This document shows, one piece after another, positions 16,004 to 23,793 of a DNA stretch of 64,000 nucleotides. Location: contig JANNFI010000044.1 of the NCBI GenBank assembly GCA_031379665.1, positions 1 to 64,000 on the forward strand, given 5' to 3'. Every line of letters starts with the position of its first letter. The stretch's first letter is position 1. The notes below the pieces were generated by a model. It was given only the letters and a program-made list of their open reading frames with translations. It was not told the origin of the DNA and ran no database searches. Origin of the DNA: SZUA-254 sp031379665 (GTDB lineage Bacteria > Bacteroidota > Ignavibacteria > UBA10030 > SZUA-254). A program made the translations under genes and the position numbers.

Positions 16004-17305
16004 ATGAAGATTTCTATCGTGGGGACCGGGTACGTCGGCCTCGTGGTTGGCACCTGCTTCGCAGAAACGGGGAACGATGTCATCTGCGTCGACGTGGACA
16101 AGAAGAAAATCGCCATGCTCCGCAAGGGGAAGACCCCCATCTACGAACCGGGCCTGGCGGAGGTTCTCAGGAAGAACATCGCGGAGAAGCGGATCTCCTT
16201 TACCACCGATCTGAAGCTCGCGGTGACCCGCAGCGAGGTGATCTTCCTTGGATTGCCGACCCCTCCCGCAGAGGACGGATCGGCCGACCTCCGGCACATA
16301 CTCGAAGTCTCCGGTCAGATCGCGCGCTACATGGACTCCTATAAGGTGATCGTTACCAAGAGCACGGTCCCCGTTGGAACGTCCGACCGTATCCGCACCG
16401 TCATCGGGAAGGGGACGAAGTATGATTTCGACGTCGTCTCAAACCCCGAGTTCCTGAAGGAAGGCGCTGCCGTGAACGATTTCATGAAGCCCGACCGCAT
16501 CGTGGTCGGCTCCAGGAGCCCGCGGGCGATCAAGGTGATGGAGGAGCTCTACGGGCCCTTCCTCCGGACCGGAAAACCGATCCTGGTGATGGACGAACGA
16601 AGCTCGGAGGTCACAAAGTATGCTGCCAACTCCTTCCTCGCCACGAAGGTGTCGTTCATGAACGAGATCGCGAACCTGTGCGAGGAAGTCGGCGCAGACG
16701 TGGACATGGTCAGGAAGGGGATCGGCTCCGACGAGCGGATTGGGACGCAGTTCCTGTTCCCGGGCGTTGGGTACGGCGGCTCCTGTTTCCCGAAGGACGT
16801 GCGCGCACTCTCGAAGACGGCGGAGGAACACGCCTACCATTTCAGGATCCTCGAGTCGGTCCACGAAGTGAACGCTGAACAGCGGGTGCGTTTCGCCCGC
16901 AAGGTCCTTGACCATTTCAAGTCGCGGATGAAGGAGAGGGTCGTGGCGGTGTGGGGTCTGGCGTTCAAGCCCAATACCGACGATATGCGCGAAGCGCCGG
17001 CGATCACCATTATCGAGGAACTCCTCAAGGCCGGGGCGAAGGTGAACGTCCACGACCCCGCGGCGATGGCCGAGGCGAGGAAGCATTTCGGGAAGCGGGT
17101 CCGCTACTGCGTGAACAACTACGACGCCGTGAAGGGGGCCGACGCGCTCATCGTGGTGACGGAATGGAACGAATTCCGCCGGCCCGACCTCGACCGGATG
17201 AAGAAACTGATGCGCGGCCACGTGATCTTCGACGGCCGGAACATCTACAACCCCGCGGTACTGAAGGAGAAGGGGTTCCTCTACTACGGCGTGGGCAGGA
17301 AGTAG
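16004..17305 (+). CDS. ugd: UDP-glucose 6-dehydrogenase
   Basis: The protein has 433 residues. It oxidises UDP-glucose twice with NAD+ to UDP-glucuronate. The start at 16004 places the Rossmann motif GTGYVGLVVG at residues 7-16 as in the family; an upstream TTG at 15968 would add 12 unlikely residues. VTKSTVPVGTSD, NPEFLKEGAAVNDFM and the catalytic Cys261 in YGGSCFPKDVRAL are all present, and VWGLAFKPNTDDMREAP marks the C-terminal nucleotide-binding domain. The product is the substrate of the next gene, 4 bases downstream. Confidence 0.96.
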   Translation: MKISIVGTGYVGLVVGTCFAETGNDVICVDVDKKKIAMLRKGKTPIYEPGLAEVLRKNIAEKRISFTTDLKLAVTRSEVIFLGLPTPPAEDGSADLRHILEVSGQIARYMDSYKVIVTKSTVPVGTSDRIRTVIGKGTKYDFDVVSNPEFLKEGAAVNDFMKPDRIVVGSRSPRAIKVMEELYGPFLRTGKPILVMDERSSEVTKYAANSFLATKVSFMNEIANLCEEVGADVDMVRKGIGSDERIGTQFLFPGVGYGGSCFPKDVRALSKTAEEHAYHFRILESVHEVNAEQRVRFARKVLDHFKSRMKERVVAVWGLAFKPNTDDMREAPAITIIEELLKAGAKVNVHDPAAMAEARKHFGKRVRYCVNNYDAVKGADALIVVTEWNEFRRPDLDRMKKLMRGHVIFDGRNIYNPAVLKEKGFLYYGVGRK

Positions 17306-17309
17306 CCCG

Positions 17310-18263
17310 ATGGACCGGCCTGTCAGCGTCGTCACCGGTGGCGCCGGGTTCCTCGGTTCGCACCTCTGCGACCGCCTCCTGGCGGAAGGGCACAGGGTGC
17401 ATTGCATCGACAACCTGATCACCGGGAGCGCCGAAAACATCGCGCATATGCTCGGGAACGAACGCTTTTCCTTCATGCACTACGACGTGACCAGTTTCAT
17501 CTTCATCGAGGGGAAGGTCGACAACGTCCTGCACTTCGCCTCCCCCGCATCCCCTATCGACTACCTTCGGGTCCCGATCCAGACACTGAAGGTAGGCTCA
17601 CTCGGAACACACAAGGCGCTCGGCCTCTCGAAGGCGAAGAACGCCAGGTTCCTGCTCGCGTCCACATCAGAAGTCTACGGCGATCTGCTGATCCATCCCC
17701 AGCCCGAATCGTACTGGGGTAACGTCAATCCGATCGGCGTCAGGGGGGTGTACGACGAGGCGAAGCGCTTCGCCGAGGCCCTGACCATGGCCTACCACCG
17801 GTACCACGGGGTCGCCACCAGGATCGTCAGGATCTTCAACACGTACGGTACCCGGATGCGGCTCGACGACGGGAGAGCCATACCCGCGTTCTTCTCGCAG
17901 GCCCTCGCCGGGGATGACATCACGGTTTTCGGTGACGGCAGCCAGACCCGCAGCGTCTGCTACGTCGACGACCTCATCGAGGGGATCTACCGGCTGCTCC
18001 GGTCCGACGTGGTGGAGCCGGTGAACATCGGGAACCCCGACGAGCTCACGGTCCTCGAACTCGCCAAAGAAATCGTCCGGCTCACCGGAAGCCGGAGCAG
18101 GATCGTCTTTCGAGACCTCCCCGAAGACGACCCGAAGGTCCGGCAGCCCAACATCACCGTCGCGCGGGCGAAACTCGGATGGGAGCCCCGCGTCGACCGT
18201 AACGAAGGCCTGAAAGCGACGCTCGATTATATCCGGAAGGCGTTGCACAGGAGTGGACGGTAA
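17310..18263 (+). CDS. uxs: UDP-glucuronate decarboxylase (UDP-xylose synthase)
   Basis: The protein has 317 residues, matching bacterial UXS. It converts UDP-glucuronate to UDP-xylose through a bound 4-keto intermediate and NAD+. An extended SDR: GGAGFLG at 10-16, DNLITGS, the STSEVYGD block at about 118-125, the YxxxK pair Tyr148/Lys152 in VYDEAKRFAE, and RIFNTYGTRMRLDDGR, the segment that separates UXS from other epimerases. It sits 4 bases after the dehydrogenase gene, giving a two-step UDP-xylose module. Confidence 0.93.
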   Translation: MDRPVSVVTGGAGFLGSHLCDRLLAEGHRVHCIDNLITGSAENIAHMLGNERFSFMHYDVTSFIFIEGKVDNVLHFASPASPIDYLRVPIQTLKVGSLGTHKALGLSKAKNARFLLASTSEVYGDLLIHPQPESYWGNVNPIGVRGVYDEAKRFAEALTMAYHRYHGVATRIVRIFNTYGTRMRLDDGRAIPAFFSQALAGDDITVFGDGSQTRSVCYVDDLIEGIYRLLRSDVVEPVNIGNPDELTVLELAKEIVRLTGSRSRIVFRDLPEDDPKVRQPNITVARAKLGWEPRVDRNEGLKATLDYIRKALHRSGR

Positions 18264-18334
18264 CGGCCCCTTGTTCCAGATATCCGGGACGGCGCTCCTC
18301 CCGGGCCCTGGAGATCCCGGCGGTCTGCCTCCTC

Positions 18335-19300
18335 GTGTTGCTTTCAGCCCTGTCGGGTAGGCTCACGGCCCAGGACCCACTTCGCGCCACGGACACTCTT
18401 CTCGCTCCCGATACCCTTGTAGCGCGGGACACCCTTGTAGCGCGGGACACCCTTCAACCCCTTTCTACCACATCCATCCCGGATTCCTCGCTCATCCCGG
18501 CGGATAGCGCAACAGGAGTGAACACAACCCGTCTCGTCGTCGTCGGAGGCGCGGTGGCCGCCGGAATGATCGGCATCCACCTTTACCAGGAGAGCGGCTG
18601 GTGGAAGTACAACCGCACATCCTTCCACTTCCGCGAGGACCTCACGTACGGGCTCGGCGTCGACAAGATCGGTCATTTCTACGGGACCGCCCTCTGGGCA
18701 TTCTCCCTGACCAAGGTCCTGGGCTGGGCGGACGTGCCCGACCCGGACGCGGTCTACCTCGGTTCGGCCGGGGCTTTTCTCTTCCAGACGTTCGTCGAAA
18801 TCGAGGACGGTTTCTCCGCGTGGGGGTTCGACCGGGTCGACTTCCTGTGCGATCTCGGCGGCGCGCTCTGGCCGATCGCCCAATACCACAGCGATGCGCT
18901 GAAAAACGTCAACCTCAAATTAAGTTACAAGCCGACCGATGAACTTCACCAGGCGTCCGGTGGCGGTTTCGCCGGCCAGAAGCACCTGGTCATGGACGAC
19001 TACCAGGGCCAGACCTTCTGGCTGACGGTCGCCCCGGATGCGGTCCTTCCGGAAGCGGCGGGTAATGTCTGGCCCGATTTTCTGAATGTCGCCGTGGGGT
19101 ACGGAGTCCGGAATGTCTACGGAATCAACGGGGAACCGTATTCCGTCGTATTCATTGGTTTCGATTACGACATGAAAAAAATCATTCCGCAGACGAGCTC
19201 GTTCCTCGTTACGCTGAGCGAGGCGCTGAACTTCATCCATTTCCCCGCCCCGGCCCTGATGATCACCCCGAACTACGTGGCGTACGGTTTCTATTACTGA
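18335..19300 (+). CDS. DUF2279-type outer-envelope protein of unknown function
   Basis: The protein has 321 residues from a GTG at 18335. That start gives only a short hydrophobic leader (LLSALSGRLTAQ); the frame stays open upstream and encodes a better signal core (EIPAVCLLVLL), but I find no ATG, GTG or TTG there, so the true start is unsure. After a low-complexity Thr/Asp/Leu stretch with an 18-base tandem repeat (DTLVAR twice), the segment DKIGHFYGTALWAFSL and the following helices match DUF2279 (YfiM-like). The C-terminus is barrel-like, ending in Tyr-Tyr. It follows the UDP-xylose genes by 71 bases. Function unknown. Confidence 0.7.
   Translation: MLLSALSGRLTAQDPLRATDTLLAPDTLVARDTLVARDTLQPLSTTSIPDSSLIPADSATGVNTTRLVVVGGAVAAGMIGIHLYQESGWWKYNRTSFHFREDLTYGLGVDKIGHFYGTALWAFSLTKVLGWADVPDPDAVYLGSAGAFLFQTFVEIEDGFSAWGFDRVDFLCDLGGALWPIAQYHSDALKNVNLKLSYKPTDELHQASGGGFAGQKHLVMDDYQGQTFWLTVAPDAVLPEAAGNVWPDFLNVAVGYGVRNVYGINGEPYSVVFIGFDYDMKKIIPQTSSFLVTLSEALNFIHFPAPALMITPNYVAYGFYY
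18409..18452 (+). repeat. 18-bp tandem repeat inside the DUF2279 gene
   Basis: The unit ACCCTTGTAGCGCGGGAC occurs twice in a row and then partly a third time, encoding repeated DTLVAR. Imperfect related units (DTLLAP) precede it. Copy number may vary between strains because the unit is a multiple of three. Confidence 0.75.
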
Positions 19301-19324
19301 CGCATCCGCAGAGCCGGCGGCTCC

Positions 19325-19353
19325 TTGCATTTCGTCCCCTCTTTCGATAATTT
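19325..19353 (+). promoter_or_regulatory. Promoter of the peroxiredoxin-pterin operon
   Basis: TTGCAT (19325-19330), a 17-base spacer and TAATTT (19348-19353) precede the first gene by about 90 bases. The same -35 (TTGCAT, 17-base spacer) precedes the ogt gene. Confidence 0.6.
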
Positions 19354-19444
19354 ACCCCGGTTCGCCGACTGCCGGGCCCGTTCCGACTCGCGGCGCCGTA
19401 CTCCGAATCCCGAAACCAGAGAGATTTCACACGAGAGAAACCAG

Positions 19445-19915
19445 ATGCCACTGAAGAAGGGGGACAAGGTCCCCGATTTCACATTGTACGACACTGAGAG
19501 GAAGGAACGCTCGCTCAGTGAATTTCTCGGCGACAAGACCGTCCTGGCATTCTATCCCGGGGCGTTCACCGGCGTCTGCACGAAGGAAATCTGCCAGCTG
19601 CGCGACAGCATGACCACCTTCAACTCCCTCGGCGCCAGCGTCGTGGGGATCAGCGTCGATTCGCCCTTCGCGAACAAGGGATTCGCGGACGCACACCGGA
19701 TCACCTTCCCGCTCCTCAGCGATTTCACGAAGGTCGTCTCGGCGCAGCTTTCGGGCCTGTATGACAATTTCGGATACCTGAAGGGCTACACTGCCTCGAA
19801 GCGGTCGGTCTTCGTCCTGGATAAGGCGGGCGTCGTGCAGTATGCGTGGTTGACCGAGAATCCTGGTGAAGAACCTCCCTACCCCGAGATTGAAATGGCG
19901 CTCAGGAGCTTTTGA
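19445..19915 (+). CDS. Peroxiredoxin of the AhpE/1-Cys-like group
   Basis: The protein has 156 residues and the thioredoxin fold of peroxiredoxins. The peroxidatic Cys lies in AFYPGAFTGVCTKEICQLRD (PxxxTxxC motif, Cys at about residue 45) and a second Cys follows five residues later. It reduces peroxides in the cytoplasm. The start at 19445 begins MPLKKGDKVPDFTL as in the family. It is the first of six tightly packed genes; its TGA overlaps the next ATG. Whether the second Cys is resolving, as in Bcp, is unclear. Confidence 0.9.
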   Translation: MPLKKGDKVPDFTLYDTERKERSLSEFLGDKTVLAFYPGAFTGVCTKEICQLRDSMTTFNSLGASVVGISVDSPFANKGFADAHRITFPLLSDFTKVVSAQLSGLYDNFGYLKGYTASKRSVFVLDKAGVVQYAWLTENPGEEPPYPEIEMALRSF

Positions 19916-20376
19916 TGATGCCCGAAGCCGGCGCCAAGGCGCACGATTTTTCGCTCCCTGACGGCTCAGGGAAGACACTTTCCCTGAAGGACTTCAGGGG
20001 GAAGAAACTCGTCATCTATTTCTACCCGAAGGACGACACCTCGGGGTGTACTCAGGAGTCGTGCGATTTCCGGGACAATATGGCTCGCGTCAGGAAGTTG
20101 GGCGCCGAGGTCGTTGGCGTCAGTGCCGACCCCGTGAAATCACACGCAAAGTTCGCTGTGAAATACGACCTGCCATTCCCGCTGTTGAGCGATCCGGATA
20201 AAGTCCTGATCAAGGCGTACGGCGCCTGGCAGAAGAAGTCTTTCATGGGGAAAACGTACATGGGGATAGTCCGCTCGACCTTTCTCATCGACGAACGCGG
20301 GGTGATTGCCAGGGCCTGGCCGAAGGTGAAGGTGTCGGGCCACGTCGACGAAGTGATGGAGGCGCTCTCGGAATGA
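19915..20376 (+). CDS. bcp: Bcp-type thiol peroxidase
   Basis: The protein has 153 residues. It is a thioredoxin-dependent peroxiredoxin Q / bacterioferritin comigratory protein. FYPKDDTSGCTQESCDFRD holds the peroxidatic Cys and the resolving Cys five positions later, the E. coli Bcp arrangement. VVGVSADPVKSHAKF and RSTFLIDERG are also typical. The start ATG at 19915 overlaps the previous stop by one base; a second ATG follows at once. The stop overlaps the PTPS start. Confidence 0.93.
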   Translation: MMPEAGAKAHDFSLPDGSGKTLSLKDFRGKKLVIYFYPKDDTSGCTQESCDFRDNMARVRKLGAEVVGVSADPVKSHAKFAVKYDLPFPLLSDPDKVLIKAYGAWQKKSFMGKTYMGIVRSTFLIDERGVIARAWPKVKVSGHVDEVMEALSE

Positions 20377-20783
20377 TTTACCTGACCCGCCGCGAACATT
20401 TCTGTTCCTCCCACCGGCTCTTCAATCCGAAGTTCACGGAGCAGGAAAACCTCGACACGTACGGGAAGTGCGCCTGGCCCAACGGTCACGGCCACAACTA
20501 CGACATCGAAGTGACGGTGTCGGGCGTTCCCGACCCCGGGACCGGGATGATCCTCGATCTCAAGAAACTGGCCGACATCATCGACGCGGAGATCGTGCAG
20601 AAGGTCGACCATCGGCACTTGAACCACGACGTGGACTTCCTGCTTGGGGTCATCCCGACGGCGGAGAACCTGGCCATGGCGTTCTGGAACGTCCTCGGAC
20701 CGAAGATCCTTCCCGGGAAGCTCCACGCGGTGAGGGTTTACGAAACTCCCAACAACTTTGCCGAATACAGGGGGGGAGCATGA
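20373..20783 (+). CDS. ptpS: 6-pyruvoyl-tetrahydropterin synthase (PTPS-II type)
   Basis: The protein has 136 residues. PTPS converts dihydroneopterin triphosphate to 6-pyruvoyl-tetrahydropterin in tetrahydrobiopterin synthesis. The zinc ligands are His14, His39 and His41. The active-site Cys33 is separated from HGH by five residues (CAWPNGHGH), as in animal PTPS; the queuosine enzyme QueD has three. The catalytic Asp79-His80 and Glu124 (VYETPNN) are present, and the whole C-terminus reads like animal PTPS. The neighbour folE makes its substrate and two SDR genes follow. No queC or queE is nearby. The stop overlaps the folE ATG. Confidence 0.88.
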   Translation: MIYLTRREHFCSSHRLFNPKFTEQENLDTYGKCAWPNGHGHNYDIEVTVSGVPDPGTGMILDLKKLADIIDAEIVQKVDHRHLNHDVDFLLGVIPTAENLAMAFWNVLGPKILPGKLHAVRVYETPNNFAEYRGGA

Positions 20784-21355
20784 ATCCTGAATCGTCCGCC
20801 GGGATGGAGAAAACCGTTGTTGACCTGCTCCGCCAGATCGGGGAGGACCCGGAGCGCGAAGGGCTCCTCAGGACGCCCCAACGCGTCGCGAATGCGTGGC
20901 AGTTCCTGACCTCGGGCTACGGGAAGGACCCCGCCGAGCTGATCAACGGCGCCATATTCAGGGAAAAGTACGATGAAATGGTCATCGTACGGGATATCGA
21001 TTTTTTCAGCCTCTGCGAACACCACCTCCTGCCGTTCTATGGGAAGGTGCATATCGCGTACATCCCGAAGGGGAAGATCGTCGGCCTCAGTAAGCTCCCG
21101 AGGATCGTCGAACTCTTCAGCCGCCGCCTCCAGGTCCAGGAGAGGATGACGCAACAGATCGCCGAGACCCTCTACGGAGCGCTCGAACCCGACGGCGTCG
21201 CCGTCGTCGTCGAGGCGCGCCACCTCTGCATGATGATGCGCGGGGTCGAGAAGCAGAACTCGCTCGCCACCACGAGCGCGATGCTCGGCTCGTTCAGGGA
21301 CGACGAACGGACCCGCACGGAATTCCTCAACCTCGCCGGAAAGCCGCTCTCCTGA
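20780..21355 (+). CDS. folE: GTP cyclohydrolase I
   Basis: The protein has 191 residues. It converts GTP to 7,8-dihydroneopterin triphosphate, the entry point for both folate and tetrahydrobiopterin. The zinc ligands are Cys79 and His82 (FFSLCEHHLLPFYGK) and Cys150 (ARHLCMMMRGV), aligned with E. coli Cys110, His113 and Cys181. IPKGKIVGLSKLPRIVE is the family core. The ATG overlaps the PTPS stop by ATGA and its own stop overlaps the next ATG, so translation is coupled. It probably also serves the folate gene folP at 55 kb. Confidence 0.97.
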   Translation: MNPESSAGMEKTVVDLLRQIGEDPEREGLLRTPQRVANAWQFLTSGYGKDPAELINGAIFREKYDEMVIVRDIDFFSLCEHHLLPFYGKVHIAYIPKGKIVGLSKLPRIVELFSRRLQVQERMTQQIAETLYGALEPDGVAVVVEARHLCMMMRGVEKQNSLATTSAMLGSFRDDERTRTEFLNLAGKPLS

Positions 21356-22098
21356 TGCCTCCCCGCCGTTCGGCGCAGGAACCGTTGACGCGCCCCGTGG
21401 TCTGGGTCGTGGGGGCATCCTCCGGGATCGGCCGGGAGATCGCCAGGAGCTTTGCCGCCATTGGCGCCACCGTCTGCGTCTCGGGCCGGCGGGGCCACCT
21501 CCTGAACCGTCTCTGCCGCGAGATCGAAACCACTGGCGGGCGCGCCTTCAGCGTCGCCTTCGACGTTTCCGACCCGCTGAAAACCTCCGCCGCCTGGAAG
21601 ACCGTCAGGAAGAAGGCCGGTCCGGTCGACGTCCTGGTGAACAACGCGGGCATCACCGTCTTCAAGCCATTTGCCGACACCTCCCTGCGGGAATTTCACG
21701 ACATCGTTGCCACCAACCTGCTCGGTCCGGTCGGCTGCGTGAAGGCCGTTCTTCCCGATATGGTCCGTCGCCGTAGTGGCTGGGTGTTCAACATCCTCTC
21801 GAACGCGGCTGTGAAGACGTTTGAGGGATCGTCCGCGTACACTGCCACGAAAGCCGGCATGCTCGGGTTCGGGAGGGTGCTCAGGGAGGAATTGCGAACG
21901 AAGAACGTCAGGGTGGTCAGCATCCTGCCGGGCGCCACCGACACCCCGATGTGGAGCGCTGCAGCGAGGAAACGTTACCGCCGGCGGATGATGTCGGCCG
22001 CAAGCGTGGCCGAAGCCGTCGTGTCCGCCTACCTGATGCCCGCCGATGTCGTCGTGGACGAAATGGTCATCAGGCCGGTCGGGGGAGACCTCGGATGA
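21355..22098 (+). CDS. Short-chain dehydrogenase/reductase, possibly sepiapterin reductase-like
   Basis: The protein has 247 residues and is a classical SDR. It has the cofactor motif GASSGIG at 20-26, NNAG at 96-99, catalytic Ser149 and the Tyr162/Lys166 pair in AYTATKAG. Following PTPS and GTP cyclohydrolase I in one operon, it is a candidate for reducing the side chain of 6-pyruvoyl-tetrahydropterin. Sequence alone cannot tell sepiapterin reductase from general SDRs, so the role rests on context. Confidence 0.85.
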   Translation: MPPRRSAQEPLTRPVVWVVGASSGIGREIARSFAAIGATVCVSGRRGHLLNRLCREIETTGGRAFSVAFDVSDPLKTSAAWKTVRKKAGPVDVLVNNAGITVFKPFADTSLREFHDIVATNLLGPVGCVKAVLPDMVRRRSGWVFNILSNAAVKTFEGSSAYTATKAGMLGFGRVLREELRTKNVRVVSILPGATDTPMWSAAARKRYRRRMMSAASVAEAVVSAYLMPADVVVDEMVIRPVGGDLG

Positions 22099-22811
22099 CG
22101 CTCGCCGGAAAGGTCGCCATCGTCACCGGCGCAGGGCGCGGGATCGGCCGCTCGATCGCGCTGGCGCTGGCCGCCGAAGGGGCCTCCGTCATCGCCTCGG
22201 CCAGGACCCAGGCGCAGATCGACGAGACCGCCGCTGCGATCAGCGCATCGGGTGGGAAAGCCGCGGTCGTGAAGACGGACATGCGCGACGCCGGCCAGGT
22301 CGCACGGCTCGCCGATGCGGCCCTCGGGGAGTTCGGCAGGATCGACATCCTCGTGAACAACGCGGGGCTGGGCCATTTCGCCCGCGTGACGGATCTGGGC
22401 CAGAAAGAATTCGACGAAATGTGGGAGGTGAATGTCCGTGGCGTGTTCCTCCTGACGAAGGCCGTGCTCCCGGCGATGACCGCGCAGCGCTCGGGGGATA
22501 TCGTGAATATCGCCTCGCTCGCGGGCCGTAATTCGTTCATCGGCGGATCCGGGTACTCGGCCACGAAGTGGGCCCTGATCGGATTCGCGCGATCCCTGAT
22601 GCTCGAGGTGAGGGAGATGAACATCCGCGTCGTGACGCTCTGCCCTGGGTCGGTCGACACCGATTTTGCGGGCCCCGGGCACGCCAGCTTACGCCCAGGC
22701 GTCATTCCCACCGCCGCCGACATCGCGACGGTCGCGCTCAACGCGCTCCGAATGCCCCGTCACGTGATGGTGAGCGAAATCGACATCCGGCCGACCAACC
22801 CGAAAGGGTGA
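22095..22811 (+). CDS. Second short-chain dehydrogenase/reductase of the pterin operon
   Basis: The protein has 238 residues and is a classical SDR: TGAGRGIG at 11-18, NNAG at 88-91, Ser141 and Tyr154/Lys158 in YSATKWAL. The ATG overlaps the previous stop (ATGA). It is similar in size to the first SDR but only distantly alike in sequence, so it is not a fresh duplicate. In animals two reductase activities complete tetrahydrobiopterin; the pair may do so here. It is the last gene of the operon; the next gene is convergent 39 bases away. Confidence 0.85.
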   Translation: MTLAGKVAIVTGAGRGIGRSIALALAAEGASVIASARTQAQIDETAAAISASGGKAAVVKTDMRDAGQVARLADAALGEFGRIDILVNNAGLGHFARVTDLGQKEFDEMWEVNVRGVFLLTKAVLPAMTAQRSGDIVNIASLAGRNSFIGGSGYSATKWALIGFARSLMLEVREMNIRVVTLCPGSVDTDFAGPGHASLRPGVIPTAADIATVALNALRMPRHVMVSEIDIRPTNPKG

Positions 22812-22850
22812 CCGCGCCGGGGCAGCCAGAGCCCGTACGGTGAGCGCCCG

Positions 22851-23099
22851 TCACCTCCCTGCGCTGGCATCGGCCGCGAGCGTGCCGATGCAGTCCCGGC
22901 AGAAATAGAGCAGTTTGTAGTCGCCGATCTGACGCTCGATCATTTCAGTTTTAGGGTAGGGTTGCCTGCAGACGGCGCATTTCTCGGGATCCTGCGGCGC
23001 TTGCTCGCCGCCGCTTCCGCGGATGATGGCCCGGTATCCCGCGACTGTGATGAACCCGAGGACGATGAAGCAGAGGATGGCAAGGATGGTAACGACCAT
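22851..23099 (-). CDS. Small membrane protein with a four-Cys zinc-ribbon tail
   Basis: The protein has 82 residues: one N-terminal transmembrane helix (VVTILAILCFIVLGFITVAG) and a cytoplasmic tail with CAVC and CRDC pairs about 24 residues apart, likely binding one zinc. I do not recognise a named family. It has its own promoter whose start would lie only a few bases before the ATG, so the message may be leaderless. It is divergent from the HD-domain gene. Confidence 0.65.
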   Translation of the reverse strand: MVVTILAILCFIVLGFITVAGYRAIIRGSGGEQAPQDPEKCAVCRQPYPKTEMIERQIGDYKLLYFCRDCIGTLAADASAGR

Positions 23100-23107
23100 G
23101 GTCCGGT

Positions 23108-23136
23108 ATTGTAGGATAACCCGGGGTGAAAAACAA
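23108..23136 (-). promoter_or_regulatory. Promoter of the small zinc-ribbon membrane protein
   Basis: On the minus strand TTGTTT (23131-23136), a 17-base spacer and TACAAT (23108-23113). The expected start of transcription is within about 5 bases of the ATG at 23099, suggesting a leaderless message. Confidence 0.7.
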
Positions 23137-23152
23137 ATAGGTTGAAAGAGCC

Positions 23153-23701
23153 ATGAACCGAGACGAAGCCCTGGGACTTCTCAGGGAATACACGAAGAGC
23201 GACGCGCTCCTCAAGCATATGTACGCCGTCGAAGCCGCGATGAGGGCCTACGCGCGGAAATTCGGCGAGGACGAAGAGCGGTGGGGGATCACCGGCCTCC
23301 TCCACGATTTCGACTACGAGATGTACCCCGACGCCCCCGACCACCCCCTGAAGGGGTCGGAAATCCTGAAGGCGAGGGGATACCCCGACGACGTCCGCGA
23401 TGCGATTCTCGCCCATGCGTCCCACACCGGCGTGCCCCGAGTCTCCCGGATGGCGAAGGCGCTCTTCGCCTGCGACGAACTGTGCGGGTTCGTGATGGCG
23501 GTCGCCGTGATCCGTCCGAACAAGATCACAGACCTGGAATCGTCGTCGGTGAAGAAAAAGATGAAGGACAAGGGGTTCGCCCGCAACGTCGCCCGCGAGG
23601 ACATCGTCGGGGGGAGCGCGGATCTCGGCGTCGAACTGGACGAGCACATCGCCTTCGTCATTTCGGCGATGCGTTCGATCTCAGGCGACCTTGGCCTGTG
23701 A
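23153..23701 (+). CDS. HD-domain phosphohydrolase-like protein
   Basis: The protein has 182 residues. It has the HD metal-binding pattern: His22 in LLKHMYAVEAAM, His51-Asp52 in GLLHDFDYEMYPD, and later LAHASHTG and FACDELCGF. These match the HDIG-type hydrolases that act on nucleotides or phosphate esters; the substrate is unknown. A GAAAGAG sequence precedes the ATG. The divergent neighbour is a small zinc-ribbon protein, and the next gene has its own promoter. Confidence 0.85.
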   Translation: MNRDEALGLLREYTKSDALLKHMYAVEAAMRAYARKFGEDEERWGITGLLHDFDYEMYPDAPDHPLKGSEILKARGYPDDVRDAILAHASHTGVPRVSRMAKALFACDELCGFVMAVAVIRPNKITDLESSSVKKKMKDKGFARNVAREDIVGGSADLGVELDEHIAFVISAMRSISGDLGL

Positions 23702-23737
23702 CCACCGGGCAGGCGGGCTTGAGGTCCCTTGCGGTCT

Positions 23738-23765
23738 TTGAACTCAATCGCATTTTCCGTACTTT
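23738..23765 (+). promoter_or_regulatory. Promoter of the 256-residue secreted protein gene
   Basis: TTGAAC (23738-23743), a 16-base spacer and TACTTT (23760-23765), continuing as TACTTTG. Confidence 0.55.
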
Positions 23766-23793
23766 GTCGTTGAATTTTTTCGGAGCAGGGAAC

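Noticed and set aside
20373..20783. Calling the PTPS-family protein QueD
   Set aside because: The Cys to HGH spacing is five residues and the neighbours are folE and SDRs; no queuosine genes are present.
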